From assembly GCF_027409185.1 (NCBI RefSeq), contig NC_084474.1:27557382-27621381 (forward strand): a stretch of 64,000 nucleotides of DNA. Reading direction: 5' to 3'. The notes under the pieces are model-generated. The model was given only the letters and a program-made list of their open reading frames with translations, had not been told where the DNA came from and did no database searches. Shown here piece after piece: positions 38,301-46,740 of the stretch. The translations under genes were made by a program, and so were the position numbers. Origin of the DNA: Cynocephalus volans (taxonomy: Eukaryota > Chordata > Mammalia > Dermoptera > Cynocephalidae). Position 1 is the first letter of the stretch; every line of letters starts with the position of its first letter.

Positions 38301-41286
38301 TAGCTGGGTGTAAAAGGGAGGGATGGGTGAGGTTAGCTGTGTGTAGAAGAGAGGGATGGGTGAGCTTAGCTGTGTGTAGAAGGGAGGGATGGGTGAGGTT
38401 AGCTGGGTGTAGAAGGGTGGGATGGGTGAGGTTAGCTGGGTGTAGAAGGGAGGGATGGGTGAGGTTAGCTGGGTGTAGAAGGGAGGGATGGGTGGGAGAC
38501 AGAAGAAAGCACCCACGAAAGCCCCGAGGCAGAAATGATACAACTCCTCTGAGGCACTGTTAAGCCCAGTATGGCTGGAATGGGAGAGACGGTTGAGATG
38601 GGCCTTACGAGGCACGTGGAGGCCACAATATGCAAAGCTTTCCTATTTCCATTTTTAAAATACCACTCTGACTATATGGAGCAGAATGGATTAAAGAGGG
38701 ACAAATGTAGATGCAGGGAAGCCAGTTAGGGGGCTATTACAGAAGCCTAAGTAAGAGTTGTACTGGCTTGGACTGGGTGATAGCTGTGGACATGAAGAGA
38801 TCTTCGTAATGGCTTGAGTGTGTGTTAGGAAGCAAAGAAATGTCAGGGAGGGTACTTACGCATTTCTGTTGATCAAATGTGGGGATGGTTCTGTTTACCA
38901 ATGTATGGAGGACCGGAGGAGGACAGGGAAAAGTCCATGAGTTCAGTTTGGGAGCTCACTAAGTTTCAAGTGGTTGTGAGCCACGCAAGTAAAGATTTAA
39001 GAAAGCAGTTGGCTGTCGGAGTCTGAAAATCAAATTTAGATTTTGTCTAAACAGGAGCTATAACTTTGGGAGTTCTGAAAAAACAGACAATAAGCCAAGA
39101 AAGTAGACAAGACCAGATAGGAAGAGAATATAGTATGAGAACAGAAGAGAGATTAGGATTGTATTTTGAGGAACTCTAATAACTAAAGATCTGATAGGGG
39201 ATGGGTGGTTAGCTTATTTGGTTAGAATGCCATGTTATAACACCAAGGTCAAGGATTTAGCCATTTGCCAAAAAAAAAAAAAAAAAAAAAGATATGATAA
39301 AGATGACTCCATAAAAGAGAATTAGAAAGTACAGGTAGAGAGGTAAGAGAAAAACTTGAGAATGTTGTATTACCAAATCAAGGAAGTAGTGATCAGTGGT
39401 CAAAAGATATCAACGTTCAAGGAAAATGGGAACAGAAAAATGCCACTGGGTTTAGTGATATAGTAGTCACCTGTGATCTTAGAACTGTTTTATTAAGTGG
39501 AATAGGTAGATACTAATTTCAGAACATCTAACTTGGACTCAATTAATATTCATTTCTAGCCATCTTTTACTTTACACTCTTTATAGAGTAGCATCATCTG
39601 GACATAATTAGTTCAACTATATGGACTCTCTACCTCAACTACATGGACAAATAATTTAAATAGTGTGAGTGATTCCACTGGCCATTCAACTCCATGAGTT
39701 TATGTAAGTAAAAATTAAGTAGTTTAAGATGGGAGACTGAATCTCCTCTTCCCTCATTCAGTTTCAGGTCCTTTAAGTTTCTTTAGCACAAGCACTTGCT
39801 ATGCTGAATGTGATTCTAGTGTTTAAAGATACAATATGTATTTTTCATATGACATGTCGCCTAAACGCAAGCCAACTTCATCTGGTTTTCAAACAGAACC
39901 TACCATTTGTTTCAACTGTTGGAAGAAAAGCAAGTTGTGTTGAAATTATTGAGACAGTATACTGATATCCAACAATGTGTTTAAGATGGCACACCGAAGA
40001 CAGAAAGCCTGTGCACTTACTGGGGTAGGGAGTCCCAGCCAGGACAGACTATACGCTACACATCTAGTATTTTTTCTGCTTAATTTTCTGTCCTCCTAGA
40101 TTCTGGAGGCAGCCTGAAGCTCTTGTACTTTACTGACCGTCTTGTTTACTGTGGACCTTCGCCTGCCTGACTTGCAGTACTTCCAGTCTCTCCCATTCTG
40201 CTGCTTCTAAAATTCTTATTTGCCTGAAAAACGCAAATACAGTAGATACTCAAACGAAGACTCAACGTGCTAAACTTATTAAATTGTTTTTAGTAATCAA
40301 CTATTTTGTTTTAATTGTAATATCTCGACTACATAGTTAAATTCTACGCTCAGGAGGACATGAATCTTATTTTAACTCTGTATTATCTAGATCATCTAGT
40401 ATAATAAAGACTGCACAGAAGTTGCTCAATGCCTACTAAAGCATACTGTGCAGTAAACCACCCCTTCCCACTTTGGCATAATTCCACTAAAACAGGATGC
40501 AGATGAACAAGAGGAAAAGTATCTTCTTACAAATACAGATATGTTCCTCCGTCTGCAAAACAGCTCAAATGAGGACACACTGACAATTTTAACAAAAACC
40601 AAAATTAGTTATGGTCAGCTCTTCTTCCCCGGGCCTAGGGGGCTCTTTCGGGGTGTACACACGCAATTTGGAAGCAAGAAAATCCTGCCCTCTGCTGCTG
40701 ACTTTAGGAAATAGCCTCAAGAAAATGTCAGCACAATCGCTTTTGTGCAGGGAAGTTACACCAAAGGTCAAGGGAGCAAAGTACGTAAACACTTTCTTGA
40801 ATCCTTAACTCCAGGAGATCCTAATTTCTCAACAGCTTAATATTAAACACGCTCACCCTGGTATTCAAACATCTAGCAACGTAAACAGGGTTTCCAAAAG
40901 GGAAGTTAAACATTCCCCCGCCGCCCGCATTATTTCTCGCTAAATTAGAGAGGTTACCACCGGGGTGGTCGTAGCTCGGCGGAGCTCCGGGCTTGGGCGT
41001 CTGCCTGCGGTCCTGGGTAGGGCTGGCCCGCCCGGGGCAGGACACCGCGCTCCACGCTGCCGACGCACAGTCTCTCGGCCCGGGGCGGGCAGTCGTCTTA
41101 GCCCCGGCTCCTTGGGCCCCGCGGGCGGGTGTGTACGTGTGGGTGGAGAAGAGGGGACATTTACCTGGGGCCGGTCCCTACCAGGTAGGTGTTGGTGCCC
41201 TGTAGGGTCATGGGACCCGGGTTACAGCCCAACACGCGCACGACCCGACCGGACAGCTGTTCAATGTGCTTCAGCGCGGCAGCCAT
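11282..41286 (-). CDS. LACTB2: LACTB2, endoribonuclease LACTB2 (beta-lactamase-like protein 2), seven coding exons joined
   Basis: Metallo-beta-lactamase-fold single-strand RNA endonuclease of the mitochondrial matrix. The coding exons on the minus strand are 41286-41165, 32801-32638, 27271-27145, 17706-17528, 15572-15424, 12062-11981 and 11325-11282. They total 867 nt, i.e. 288 codons plus stop, the same length as human LACTB2. Every junction keeps the frame and every intron is GT...AG. Metal-site residues fall at the positions I recall for the human protein: His77, His79, Asp81 and His82 in the HWHRDH motif (exon 2), His145 (PGHT) and Asp164 (SGDC) in exon 4, and His199 (PGHG) at the exon 4/5 junction. 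No stop, frameshift or lost ligand is visible, so the gene looks functional. It starts in a CpG island and is head-to-head with XKR9. Identification is by sequence recall; the exon structure was worked out directly from the bases. Confidence 0.96.
11981..12062 (-). CDS. LACTB2: LACTB2 coding exon 6
   Basis: Encodes codons 248-274 plus one base: [20 protein letters not shown] followed by LEKEGKI. This is the helical end of the protein. The acceptor is CTTTTAG|AAT and the donor AT|GTAAGT. Confidence 0.94.
12246..12582. mobile_element. MER2-type Tigger MITE in LACTB2 intron 5-6
   Basis: Starts caattgtccctcagtatccg, ends ggagggatgat, with internal phrases shared with 32225-32535 (ctagatcacttataatacc, caatgtaaatgctatgtaaa). 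Non-autonomous pogo-lineage DNA transposon. Confidence 0.8.
12963..13047 (-). mobile_element. tRNA-Ile SINE
   Basis: Reverse of the tRNA-like head: gatatggggatccaaatccg ... taaccaactaagctaccca. Confidence 0.85.
13195..13850 (+). repeat. L2-like LINE relic
   Basis: Cttcctcag, cttcccatgatctgac and cctggtgtttgaa blocks follow the order of L2 3' regions. The open frames here are not genes. Confidence 0.45.
13890..14070 (+). repeat. MIR element
   Basis: cccttgggaaagttacttaa ... aatctcagttt ... agcatttagtatagtgtcta ... tgctcaataaatgg follows the MIR consensus. Confidence 0.75.
15424..15572 (-). CDS. LACTB2: LACTB2 coding exon 5 (His199)
   Basis: Encodes codons 198-247. It begins with the GHGPVI segment that supplies ligand His199, then continues into the C-terminal winged-helix-like region ([22 protein letters not shown]). 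The acceptor is ATTCAG|GACATG and the donor AAG|GTAATT. Confidence 0.95.
15905..16110 (+). repeat. MIR element
   Basis: gcagacactgccctacatgc ... cagaaactgaggcataggga ... gttacacagctaa matches MIR order. Confidence 0.7.
16430..16580 (+). repeat. MIR element
   Basis: tagctgtgtggctg ... gaatctctctgagcctgttt ... ttcacagggtttttgtg matches the MIR core. Confidence 0.7.
17528..17706 (-). CDS. LACTB2: LACTB2 coding exon 4 (PGHT and SGDC metal ligands)
   Basis: Encodes codons 138-198 (both split). It contains [15 protein letters not shown] with ligand His145 and [12 protein letters not shown] with bridging Asp164, then [19 protein letters not shown]. The acceptor is AACCAG|AGTT and the donor CCAG|GTGGGT. 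The exon is intact. Confidence 0.96.
18405..18495 (-). mobile_element. tRNA-Ile SINE in LACTB2 intron 3-4
   Basis: gcagctggctggtgtgggg ... ccttgaccctgatgttacaa ... caactgagcaaaccagcca. Confidence 0.85.
18566..18737 (+). mobile_element. Dimeric tRNA-Ile SINE with perfect target duplication
   Basis: Two tRNA-like units (heads at 18566 and about 18641), ending in an A-tail. Flanked by the perfect 15-bp duplication gattataaatactta (18551-18565 and 18738-18752), so among the younger SINEs here. Confidence 0.93.
18805..18981 (-). mobile_element. Dimeric tRNA-Ile SINE, inverted relative to 18566-18737
   Basis: Same dimer in reverse (tatatagggatccgaaccc ... actctcccaagtgagccatg), flanked by atttcaagaat at 18794-18804 and 18982-18992. 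Confidence 0.92.
19013..19123 (+). mobile_element. tRNA-Ile SINE
   Basis: gggctggctggttagctcac ... gtggtactgata ... aaggtcaaaggtacagatcc, with an A-rich tail. Confidence 0.88.
19790..21060. repeat. Old interspersed repeat, possibly L1/HAL1 lineage
   Basis: Long low-complexity-free stretch that reads like an ancient non-LTR element. A 95-codon Lys-rich frame (20588-20875) shows no recognisable domain. It is probably one element with 22080-22640, separated by the LTR pair at 21109-22030. Family uncertain. Confidence 0.35.
21109..21635 (+). repeat. Solo LTR (ERV1 / MER4-group-like), first of an adjacent pair
   Basis: Begins TGTTATCCCCAAAAATGACA and ends CTTTCCTCCCCTACA, with AATAAA near 21530. 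Resembles MER4-group LTRs. No internal retroviral sequence is adjacent. Confidence 0.65.
21637..22030 (+). repeat. Second LTR (different family), abutting the first
   Basis: Begins TGACTAGTCTGAGTTTGAGC and ends TTTTCTGTTTAACA, with TATAAA at about 21881 and GAATAAA at about 21974, typical LTR promoter and poly(A) spacing. It starts one base after the previous LTR ends. Confidence 0.65.
22080..22640 (+). repeat. Old interspersed repeat with a 26-A run
   Basis: A homopolymer (about 22101-22126) followed by acttagaatctatacccagc, acatgtaaggtctcaaaaat and agaaagttatgg, which I associate with old L1-lineage/HAL1-like sequence. Not coding. Confidence 0.4.
22641..23640. other. LACTB2 intron 3-4, AT-rich, no feature recognised
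   Basis: No exon, RNA gene or clear repeat seen on either strand. Confidence 0.4.
23652..23781 (-). mobile_element. GC-rich tRNA-Ile SINE subfamily
   Basis: Reverse strand carries gagagtg-type head sequence, a GC-rich block in place of the anticodon arm, and ggatcctatata. The flanking ccccagtctttt repeats at 23641 and 23781 are the target duplication. Confidence 0.88.
24790..25014 (+). repeat. Old L1 3' end
   Basis: ttgtactcttgtgatatgta ... atattatactttaataaaaa is a typical decayed L1M 3' terminus. Confidence 0.55.
25560..25980 (+). repeat. MaLR-like LTR relic
   Basis: ttccttttcctgggcacgca ... ggactttacgtgactgagaa ... tggcatgaactaatac follows the 3' half of MLT1-type LTRs. Confidence 0.45.
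25981..26600 (+). repeat. Old dispersed repeat, same family as around the minisatellite
   Basis: gctggaggagggagcag, cgggctttgaagaa and gtggtttggggccagactgt follow the same consensus as 37230-39120. Confidence 0.4.
27145..27271 (-). CDS. LACTB2: LACTB2 coding exon 3
   Basis: Encodes codons 96-138 (both split), including [15 protein letters not shown] and [15 protein letters not shown]. The acceptor is GATTAG|ACAC and the donor CTAAA|GTAAGT, a consensus donor. There is no metal ligand here. It is too short and spliced to show as a long open frame; I found it by translating the reverse strand between exons 2 and 4. Confidence 0.95.
27345..27432 (-). mobile_element. tRNA-Ile SINE, 73 bp from LACTB2 exon 3
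   Basis: agctggccggtatagggatc ... ccaagtgagctatccaga, with 13-bp flanks agagatca/gacttt (27332-27344 and 27433-27445, one mismatch). Lies just upstream of the exon 3 acceptor in gene direction. Confidence 0.9.
29114..29227 (+). mobile_element. tRNA-Ile SINE
   Basis: ggctggtcagttagctcagg ... aacaccaaggtccaagggtt, A/C-rich tail. Confidence 0.88.
30300..30715 (+). repeat. Old L1 3' region
   Basis: aatcatggtatattcataca ... cttgctggaggttgggggag ... attaaagctcaataaagttg matches ancient L1 3' ends. Confidence 0.6.
30843..30937 (-). mobile_element. tRNA-Ile SINE
   Basis: gactggccggtacagggatc ... caactgagctaaccggcca. Confidence 0.88.
31172..31387. mobile_element. Tigger-type palindromic MITE
   Basis: Inverted halves: gggttgaatattcc on one side, gcagtttggataagtgctac on the other, with repeated ggatttc/ccgaaatctg blocks. 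Reads like a decayed Tigger-lineage DNA element. Confidence 0.65.
31560..31770 (+). repeat. L2 3' end
   Basis: ttgttcactgctatatccct ... ggaacagtgcctgacataca ... (gaat)n is the standard L2 terminus. Confidence 0.7.
32225..32535. mobile_element. MER2-type Tigger MITE next to LACTB2 exon 2
   Basis: Starts caattgtcccttggtatcca and ends ccgaaggctgaatg, with terminal inverted similarity, and is flanked by TA on both sides (32223-32224 and 32536-32537). About 100 bp from exon 2. Confidence 0.82.
32638..32801 (-). CDS. LACTB2: LACTB2 coding exon 2 (metal-binding HxHxDH)
   Basis: Encodes the end of codon 41 to the first base of codon 96, from RILIDTGEP to ICKSINN. It carries the catalytic motif HWHRDH (residues 77-82), which binds the two metal ions. 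The acceptor is TTTCAG|GAG and the donor AATG|GTAAAC. The reading frame runs on for a few codons into the intron, which is not coding. Confidence 0.96.
33377..33822 (+). repeat. MST/THE-like MaLR LTR
   Basis: attagtccattttctgttgc ... tcatgatccaatcacttcct ... gacattcaatccaccctag matches the MaLR LTR consensus in outline. Confidence 0.7.
34707..34793 (-). mobile_element. tRNA-Ile SINE
   Basis: gtagctgaccagtaagggga ... ttatcagcaccatac ... aagtgagctaatctgcca. Confidence 0.85.
35356..35505 (-). mobile_element. GC-rich tRNA-Ile SINE subfamily
   Basis: tgaccgcgctcagccagtga ... tatataggatccgaacccgc ... actctcccgagtgagccat, flanked by taaaactgattt / taaaactgactt. Confidence 0.9.
37322..37372. repeat. 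Left member of a short direct repeat flanking the minisatellite
   Basis: About 50 bp (agaaagcac, then ctgaggcagaaatgacacaa) closely resembling 38503-38560 on the other side of the array. Confidence 0.7.
37567..38494. repeat. 33-bp minisatellite, about 28 copies, in LACTB2 intron 1
   Basis: Unit ggtgaggttagctgggtgta plus gaagggagggatg. Copies differ by single bases at a few recurrent sites (gaggtta/gagctta, ctgggtg/ctgtgtg, gaaggga/gaagaga/aaaggga) and none changes length. Because 33 is a multiple of 3, an open frame runs along each strand (about 330 codons on plus, 365 on minus), repeating [11 protein letters not shown] or its antisense [11 protein letters not shown]. There is no start-codon context or homology suggesting a real protein. 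The array lies within the sequence of an old dispersed repeat that continues on both sides. Confidence 0.96.
38503..38560. repeat. Right member of a short direct repeat flanking the minisatellite
   Basis: agaaagcac, then ccgaggcagaaatgatacaa; see 37322-37372. Confidence 0.7.
38561..39120 (+). repeat. Old dispersed mammalian repeat, family not assigned
   Basis: Phrases such as agtatggctgga, accactctgactatatgga, gccagttagggggctatt and gagttcagtttggga recur in many mammalian genomes as one long old interspersed repeat. It begins before the minisatellite (about 37230) and resumes after it. I recognise the consensus but cannot name the family safely. Confidence 0.5.
39198..39290 (+). mobile_element. 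tRNA-Ile SINE with long A-tail
   Basis: ggtggttagcttatttggtt ... aacaccaaggtcaaggattt; A-tail to 39290; flanks agatctgata / agatatgata. Confidence 0.83.
39291..40914. other. LACTB2 intron 1, 5' end, no feature recognised
   Basis: AT-rich intron approaching the CpG island. Two overlapping 65-67-codon frames near 40600-40800 on opposite strands are chance openings. Confidence 0.4.
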
Positions 41287-41690
41287 CTCCGCCTCAGCCG
41301 CCCTCCGGCGCTGCGCCTGCCACCGGACCGGAGCCGGGTCTAGCAAGCAGGCCGGGGCGGGGCACCGTCCACGTGACGCCGCGCGAGCCGGGAGGGAGGG
41401 GTTCGGCGGACTGGCGTGGGCGGGGCCACCGGCCACGGGACACTGCGTGGGCTACGCCGGCGCGGGAGGGAGTTCCCGGGCGTGTGGCGTGAGGTGGCGT
41501 GAGGCAAGGCAGGGGTCTGGCCCAGTGACACAGCCTGCGGCCTTCGCGGGAGTTTGTGTGCAGGCAGGCGAGTGCATTGAAGTGGGCGAGGGACATTTTA
41601 ATCGGGGAAGTCCTGTGACGGAGCAAGGGGCGGGCAGGGCTGGGGTTAGTTACTGAGTACTACGTCCCAGGGAGGTTTGCCTGCCAGGTT
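40915..41690. promoter_or_regulatory. CpG island, probable shared divergent LACTB2/XKR9 promoter
   Basis: The sequence changes from AT-rich to strongly GC- and CpG-rich over this stretch, with many CCGCCC/GGGCGG-type boxes. The LACTB2 start codon sits inside it at 41286, reading left. XKR9 reads right, with its first coding exon 4.7 kb away, so its untranslated first exon probably starts within or just beyond the island. No TATA box is evident, which fits a CpG-island housekeeping promoter. Exact start sites cannot be read from the sequence. Confidence 0.8.
41165..41286 (-). CDS. LACTB2: LACTB2 coding exon 1
   Basis: Encodes residues 1-40 plus two bases of codon 41, beginning [16 protein letters not shown] and ending TYLVGTGP. 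The donor is AG|GTAAAT. The open frame continues 50 codons further upstream to 41436, but that part is Pro/Ala/Arg-rich CpG-island translation, whereas the Met at 41286 matches the known start of the family. This exon holds the first strand of the MBL fold and no metal ligand. It lies inside the CpG island. Confidence 0.95.
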
Positions 41691-41744
41691 TTTTGGCAAT
41701 GGCAATGTGTGTGTGTGACGAGTAGCCTGTTTATCTTTTATGAT

Positions 41745-41890
41745 AAATAGCGGTAACTAATGTTTACTTAGCGCTTAGGGCTGTCCTGAGTGCTTTTTAA
41801 CAAACATTCAATCCTCAAAACCACAGTAAGAGATAGGCAGTATGTTTGTCTCCATTTTACAAATGAAAACTGGAGACTGGCAGATGTGAC
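41745..41890 (+). repeat. MIR element
   Basis: gtttacttagcgcttaggg ... ctccattttacaaatgaaaa follows MIR. Lies just right of the CpG island in the probable XKR9 5' region. Confidence 0.65.
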
Positions 41891-42565
41891 CAGGTGGGGA
41901 GCCTTGGGACATCCCACCTCGCACCAGCGCTTGACGTATCTGGGGAGATTCAAGGAGCTTGACTCTCCCTCCCTGTGCTACCTGCTTGCCCAGGGGAACG
42001 AGGTTGGTTTTGTGGAGGAGTTTCGTGCCCAGCATGGAAGGGACCTGTTCACACTGTAACGCGTCCTTTACTGTCGGCCAATTAATAACTACCGCAGTGT
42101 TTACCAGTCCGCATTTAAAAAGTTGAAATATAAGTTGTCTAAAAGAAAATGCGCAGATCCTGTGATCATTTCCATCGAATTATGACTACTGTATGTAACT
42201 ACTACCCCAACAGTGATGTAGAACATATCTACTATCCTGGCCCACTGTTTTTTAAAAGATAAATGACACATCGGATGCTTGGTTCTAAAATTCAGGATAG
42301 GCATTTTTAGCATTCTTTTTTTTGGGCAGATATTTCTGAAGAAAAGACTATCTGCTGTTAACTTATGTTTATTTTACAAATCAGCAGTTTCATATTACAG
42401 ATTGGTTGAACAACACTTGTGGTTATGTGTGAGAATTTTCTTTGCTTTGTGCCTCAAAGATGTGCTCTTAATGGGAAAGTATTTAAAAAACCGTTGCTGA
42501 AATAATCATATAAATTATCCTCTTTGTAGTGGGAAGTTAAGCAATATACCCTATGAAAAATGCTT

Positions 42566-42678
42566 GGGGGCTGGCCGGTTAGCTCAGTTGATTATTGTGT
42601 GGTGCTGATAACACCAAGGTCTATGGTTTGATCCCTCTACCAGCCGACCTCCAACAAAACAAAACAAAACACAAAAAA
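42566..42678 (+). mobile_element. tRNA-Ile SINE
   Basis: gctggccggttagctcagtt ... gtggtgctgataacaccaag, close to the source tRNA-Ile(GAT); tail (caaaa)n. Confidence 0.9.
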
Positions 42679-42895
42679 GCTCTAAGTAACCATCAATATT
42701 TCTTACATCAGGCATTTCAACCTACCAATATTTATTATTAGTAGCCATCAATTAATGGCTTTTCAGGCAGGAAGCTACCCCCATCTTCCTTTTTTAAGAA
42801 CCCTGCTGGGAAGTCAGTGAACCTTGGAGAAGAGGATGGAGCAGTAACTTCTTCCAGAGAGACTCTGAGAACCTCCCTTTCTCTTATCCTTTAGC

Positions 42896-42896
<1 letters not shown>

Positions 42897-42922
<26 letters not shown>
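42897..42922. repeat. (CAAT)n simple repeat
   Basis: Six CAAT units followed by an A-run. Confidence 0.9.
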
Positions 42923-42926
<4 letters not shown>

Positions 42927-44033
42927 AAAAAAAAATTTCCCTGTGCTTTCCATCTCGATTTCATTTAACCAAGCTCTTCATTTGACAGATGAAGAAAAGG
43001 CCCAACAAATGCTTTAAAAATTAAGTGACTTGCGTAGGGTCGTATAGGGAGACACTAGCGGAAGAGCACAGAGAGTAGATAGTGAACATGGTTTAGACAA
43101 GTTGAGATTCTGGTGATTGTGGGATATCGAGGTAAGGAAATATATAGATAGTTGGATATATGGGTTGATCTCAGAAGAGAGATCTAGATTACAGATACAA
43201 AATTGAGTCTTTCTGGATATGTTTAGCAATGTGACTTGAAATTTAACTTCCTCTCCAAGCAATAAGACCAAAAATTTCTACGTTCTGTTCAGTTACAGTA
43301 ATCTATTATCTACTTACAACATGCAAAGTATTGTAGATGTACTGGGGCGGTGGGGGGGGGGTGTTAAAAATGAATAAGATAATCTTTGTTTTTTAGAGGG
43401 TCATAACCATGAAGGAGGCATACACAACCTTATTTTAAAGCATATCGTAGAAGAGAAGTCCAGTTAAAGTGATGGGATTGCAAGAAGGAAGAGGAAAATT
43501 ATATTTATTGGGAAGACCTGGGAAAGCTCAAAGGTAGTGGGTTTTGAGTTAATTCTTAAAGGATTAATAGAACTTCATCAGATAGATGGCGGTTATTCTA
43601 GACAGTAAATAACCTTGAACAAAGGCTTGGAAATAGAAGAAATATAGTATTTATTTTGGTAATAGACACCAACAATTATATATTCTTGGGGCATAGAGTT
43701 TGAGAAGGTATACAGGTTGAAAAGTAGGTCAGGCTAAGTTAATGATGCTTTGTAAATTCTTTATCAGAGTATTTCAAATTTAAGAATGTCTCCTTTTCAA
43801 ACATGGGCTGCTATCCACTTGGATATGCTGTGAGGCAAATTGTATTTTCTTAAGACTTAGTTGACAAATACAATGGAAAGCTTGGAAGCTAGTCAACTAT
43901 AAAAGGAGTCATGTTATTTCTTCCCTTGAATGAGATAGTCATAAAGGGGTATACTTCATTCACAGTGATATAGACTCTTATCACTAGATTAGAAAATGCC
44001 ACGTGTGACTAACAGGTGATTTTAGTTTCATTT

Positions 44034-44105
44034 TAGTATCTGAACCCTGGACCTTGGTGTTGTCAGCACCGTGATCTAACTAACTGAGCCAACCAGGCGG
44101 CCCTG
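44034..44105 (-). mobile_element. tRNA-Ile SINE, partial
   Basis: tatctgaaccctggaccttg ... taactaactgagccaaccag. Confidence 0.82.
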
Positions 44106-45059
44106 ACTTGTGTTTGCTAATCTTAAATCTTTAAAGGGCACCCATTTTTTTTTTCCAGTTAGTAATATAAAAAAGACTGCATTGACATGATTAAGTCCCC
44201 AGGACCTTCAGTTCTTTAGGGATGGACTAAATGGCTGGTAGTGTCACTTATAAAAGTGTCTTGAACTTGATGGAGTTTGTTTTGAGAAATAAATTTTATA
44301 GTTTTTATTTTTATCTTTTAATTCCATTTTCCACAACCTTTTTGAAGTCCCCTTGTATGTATTGTGTATATTATCTTTCTTAACCTTCACAACAACCCTA
44401 TGAGGAAATACCATTATTATCTCCATATTTCAGGTGAAGAAAATAGAACACAAGGAAGAAAAGAAGATATTTAAGGACACATGACTTCAGATAGTAGGTA
44501 GCTGCGTTAGCACTGAAATCCAGCTCTTGAAATGACTGCAGTGGGCCAGATGGCTACTATGGTAAACTGGAGAGAGCATGCTCCCTCTACAGGGGCAGCT
44601 ACTGCTCATGAAGGACAAGTGTAGCAAATCTTTCAGTTTTTTGATAGCAGCCAGAAATATGGATTTTTTGTGAAATGTTGGCAGTTAGTTAGAAAAACAA
44701 ACAAAAACACTGTTGAGTCAGGCAGATTTTGTCTGCAGATTGCATTCAATCCATGTGTATAAAATAGTGATCATAATAGTATCTACATCATAAGTTCGAT
44801 GTTTTTATTAAGTTGGGGTATTTCATATACAACATTTAGCTTGGTGCTTGGCACAAAGTGATAAGTAAATGTTAGCTTTCATTAGTAGCATAAACATTTT
44901 CTCTAGTCATTGAAATTCTTCATAAGTATCATTTACTGTTGCTTTTATTTTAAGAAATTATATAAATAGTACACGAGTACAGATCTGTTGTAAAAAACTC
45001 AAACAATATAGAAGTATAGAGAGTAAACAACTGAAGTGTATTTGCTTTCTACTCCTAAC

Positions 45060-45560
45060 CCCCTTTCTCTTTCCATATACGGTTAAAAACTGTAAGTGCT
45101 GTATTTATTTTTCTGGCACTTTTTTCACATCTTGGAGATCATCTGAAGTCAATTCATACAAAAAGCTACTGCATTCTTGTTAGGGGTTGTATGATGAATC
45201 TTTTAGTTGGATGTACCATAATTTATTGAACTAAGCCACTCAATTGTCATTAGGTAGTTTTCAATTTTTTGCTGTTATAAAAAAGGCTCTGCAAAGAGTA
45301 CATATCTTGGTGCACATATGTGATTATTTCCCTAGGATAGAATCCTAAATGTAATTGCTGGATCAAAAGTGTATTAAGAATTTTCACAGATACTGCACCT
45401 TTGTTAAATATATATTAGTAGCTTTCTATGAATCTACCTTTGTTTACTTTACCACTTCCTTATGTTGATATATTTAGGTTGTTTCCAACATTTTTGATAT
45501 TATAAATGGTTCTGTGATAAATATCTTTGTGAGTAGATTTATTTTAAAAAGATAGTCTGA
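45060..45560 (-). repeat. Old L1 3'-region relic, antisense
   Basis: ttcaattttttgctgttata ... aattgctggatcaaaagtgt ... gttgtttccaacatttttga is typical antisense old L1 sequence just upstream of the XKR9 exon. Confidence 0.55.
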
Positions 45561-45970
45561 GAGGAAGTAAATTTCTGAGACTTTACTTTTACAAAGCTAT
45601 TATTAGAACTCTCTTTAGTGGTAATATATTATTTTTAGAAAAAATAGAGCTTTGATAAAATCATGGCCCAGTGTTTTTGAACTTAATATGCCAATTAAAA
45701 AAAACCATATATTTTGTTCTAGGTGTTGTCATTTGTAATGAAGATCATTGTGAAACAGAAGGAAGCCTTGTAACCTTGGACTTGAATTAGAGATTTAGAA
45801 AAGAAAGTTAAAATCAATCACTTTGATTTTAGTATTCCAATTTCATATTTGTTCTTAAGGAATAGAAATTACAATTCAGTGCTATACCAAAGGATGCCGT
45901 GATATTTGTTTGGACATTTTTTCTTCTCTTTGTATGAGAGAAGAAAGTAGATAACCAAGAGCTAAAGTGA

Positions 45971-46336
<366 letters not shown>

Positions 46337-46668
46337 TAATCCTCACTGTCATTGCTTATGTGAGTCATTGCTGTACTGTCGGAATTTTCCAGGTTCATTA
46401 ATAGACTATTTTTATTTACCTAATTAGGTTACTTGTTCTGATATGTACTCAATTTTTATGGAACTTATTTCTGTGTTTTGTGAAATATTTGTCTTCTGTG
46501 TGTGTTCTGAGCTTGATTGTGCAAATATGCCTTATTATTGCAACTTTGAGAGAGCACTTAATTTTTTAAAGTTACTTAAACCATTCATTGATTTAACTAA
46601 ATGAAATTTTTACTACAATAATGCAGTAGTCATGTGTAGAGTCATAGACAGAATTAAAAACAGCTTTA

Positions 46669-46740
46669 ATGTTATAACACCATGGTTGGGGGTTTGGATC
46701 CCCATACTGGCCAGCCATCAAAATACATACATGCATGCGT
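46669..46740 (+). mobile_element. tRNA-Ile SINE, 5'-truncated
   Basis: ttataacaccatggttgggg then ggatccccatactggccagc; the A-box half is missing. Confidence 0.8.

Noticed and set aside
37567-38494. CRISPR-like array
   Set aside because: Head-to-tail repeats without unique spacers, in a mammalian intron.
37518-38615. 365-codon minus-strand and 331-codon plus-strand open frames
   Set aside because: They are translations of the 33-bp minisatellite; the unit length keeps them open, with no homology or proper start.
41287-41436. 50-codon N-terminal extension of LACTB2 upstream of the chosen Met
   Set aside because: Pro/Ala/Arg-rich CpG-island translation that does not resemble any LACTB2; the Met at 41286 matches the family start and gives exactly 288 residues.
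40965-41656. Plus-strand frames of 155-175 codons across the CpG island
   Set aside because: GC-rich DNA lacks stops by chance; they overlap LACTB2 exon 1 antisense and show no domain.
42566-42678. Possible functional tRNA-Ile gene
   Set aside because: The head resembles tRNA-Ile(GAT), but the acceptor stem and T-loop are mutated and a SINE tail follows; it is one of about twenty dispersed SINEs.
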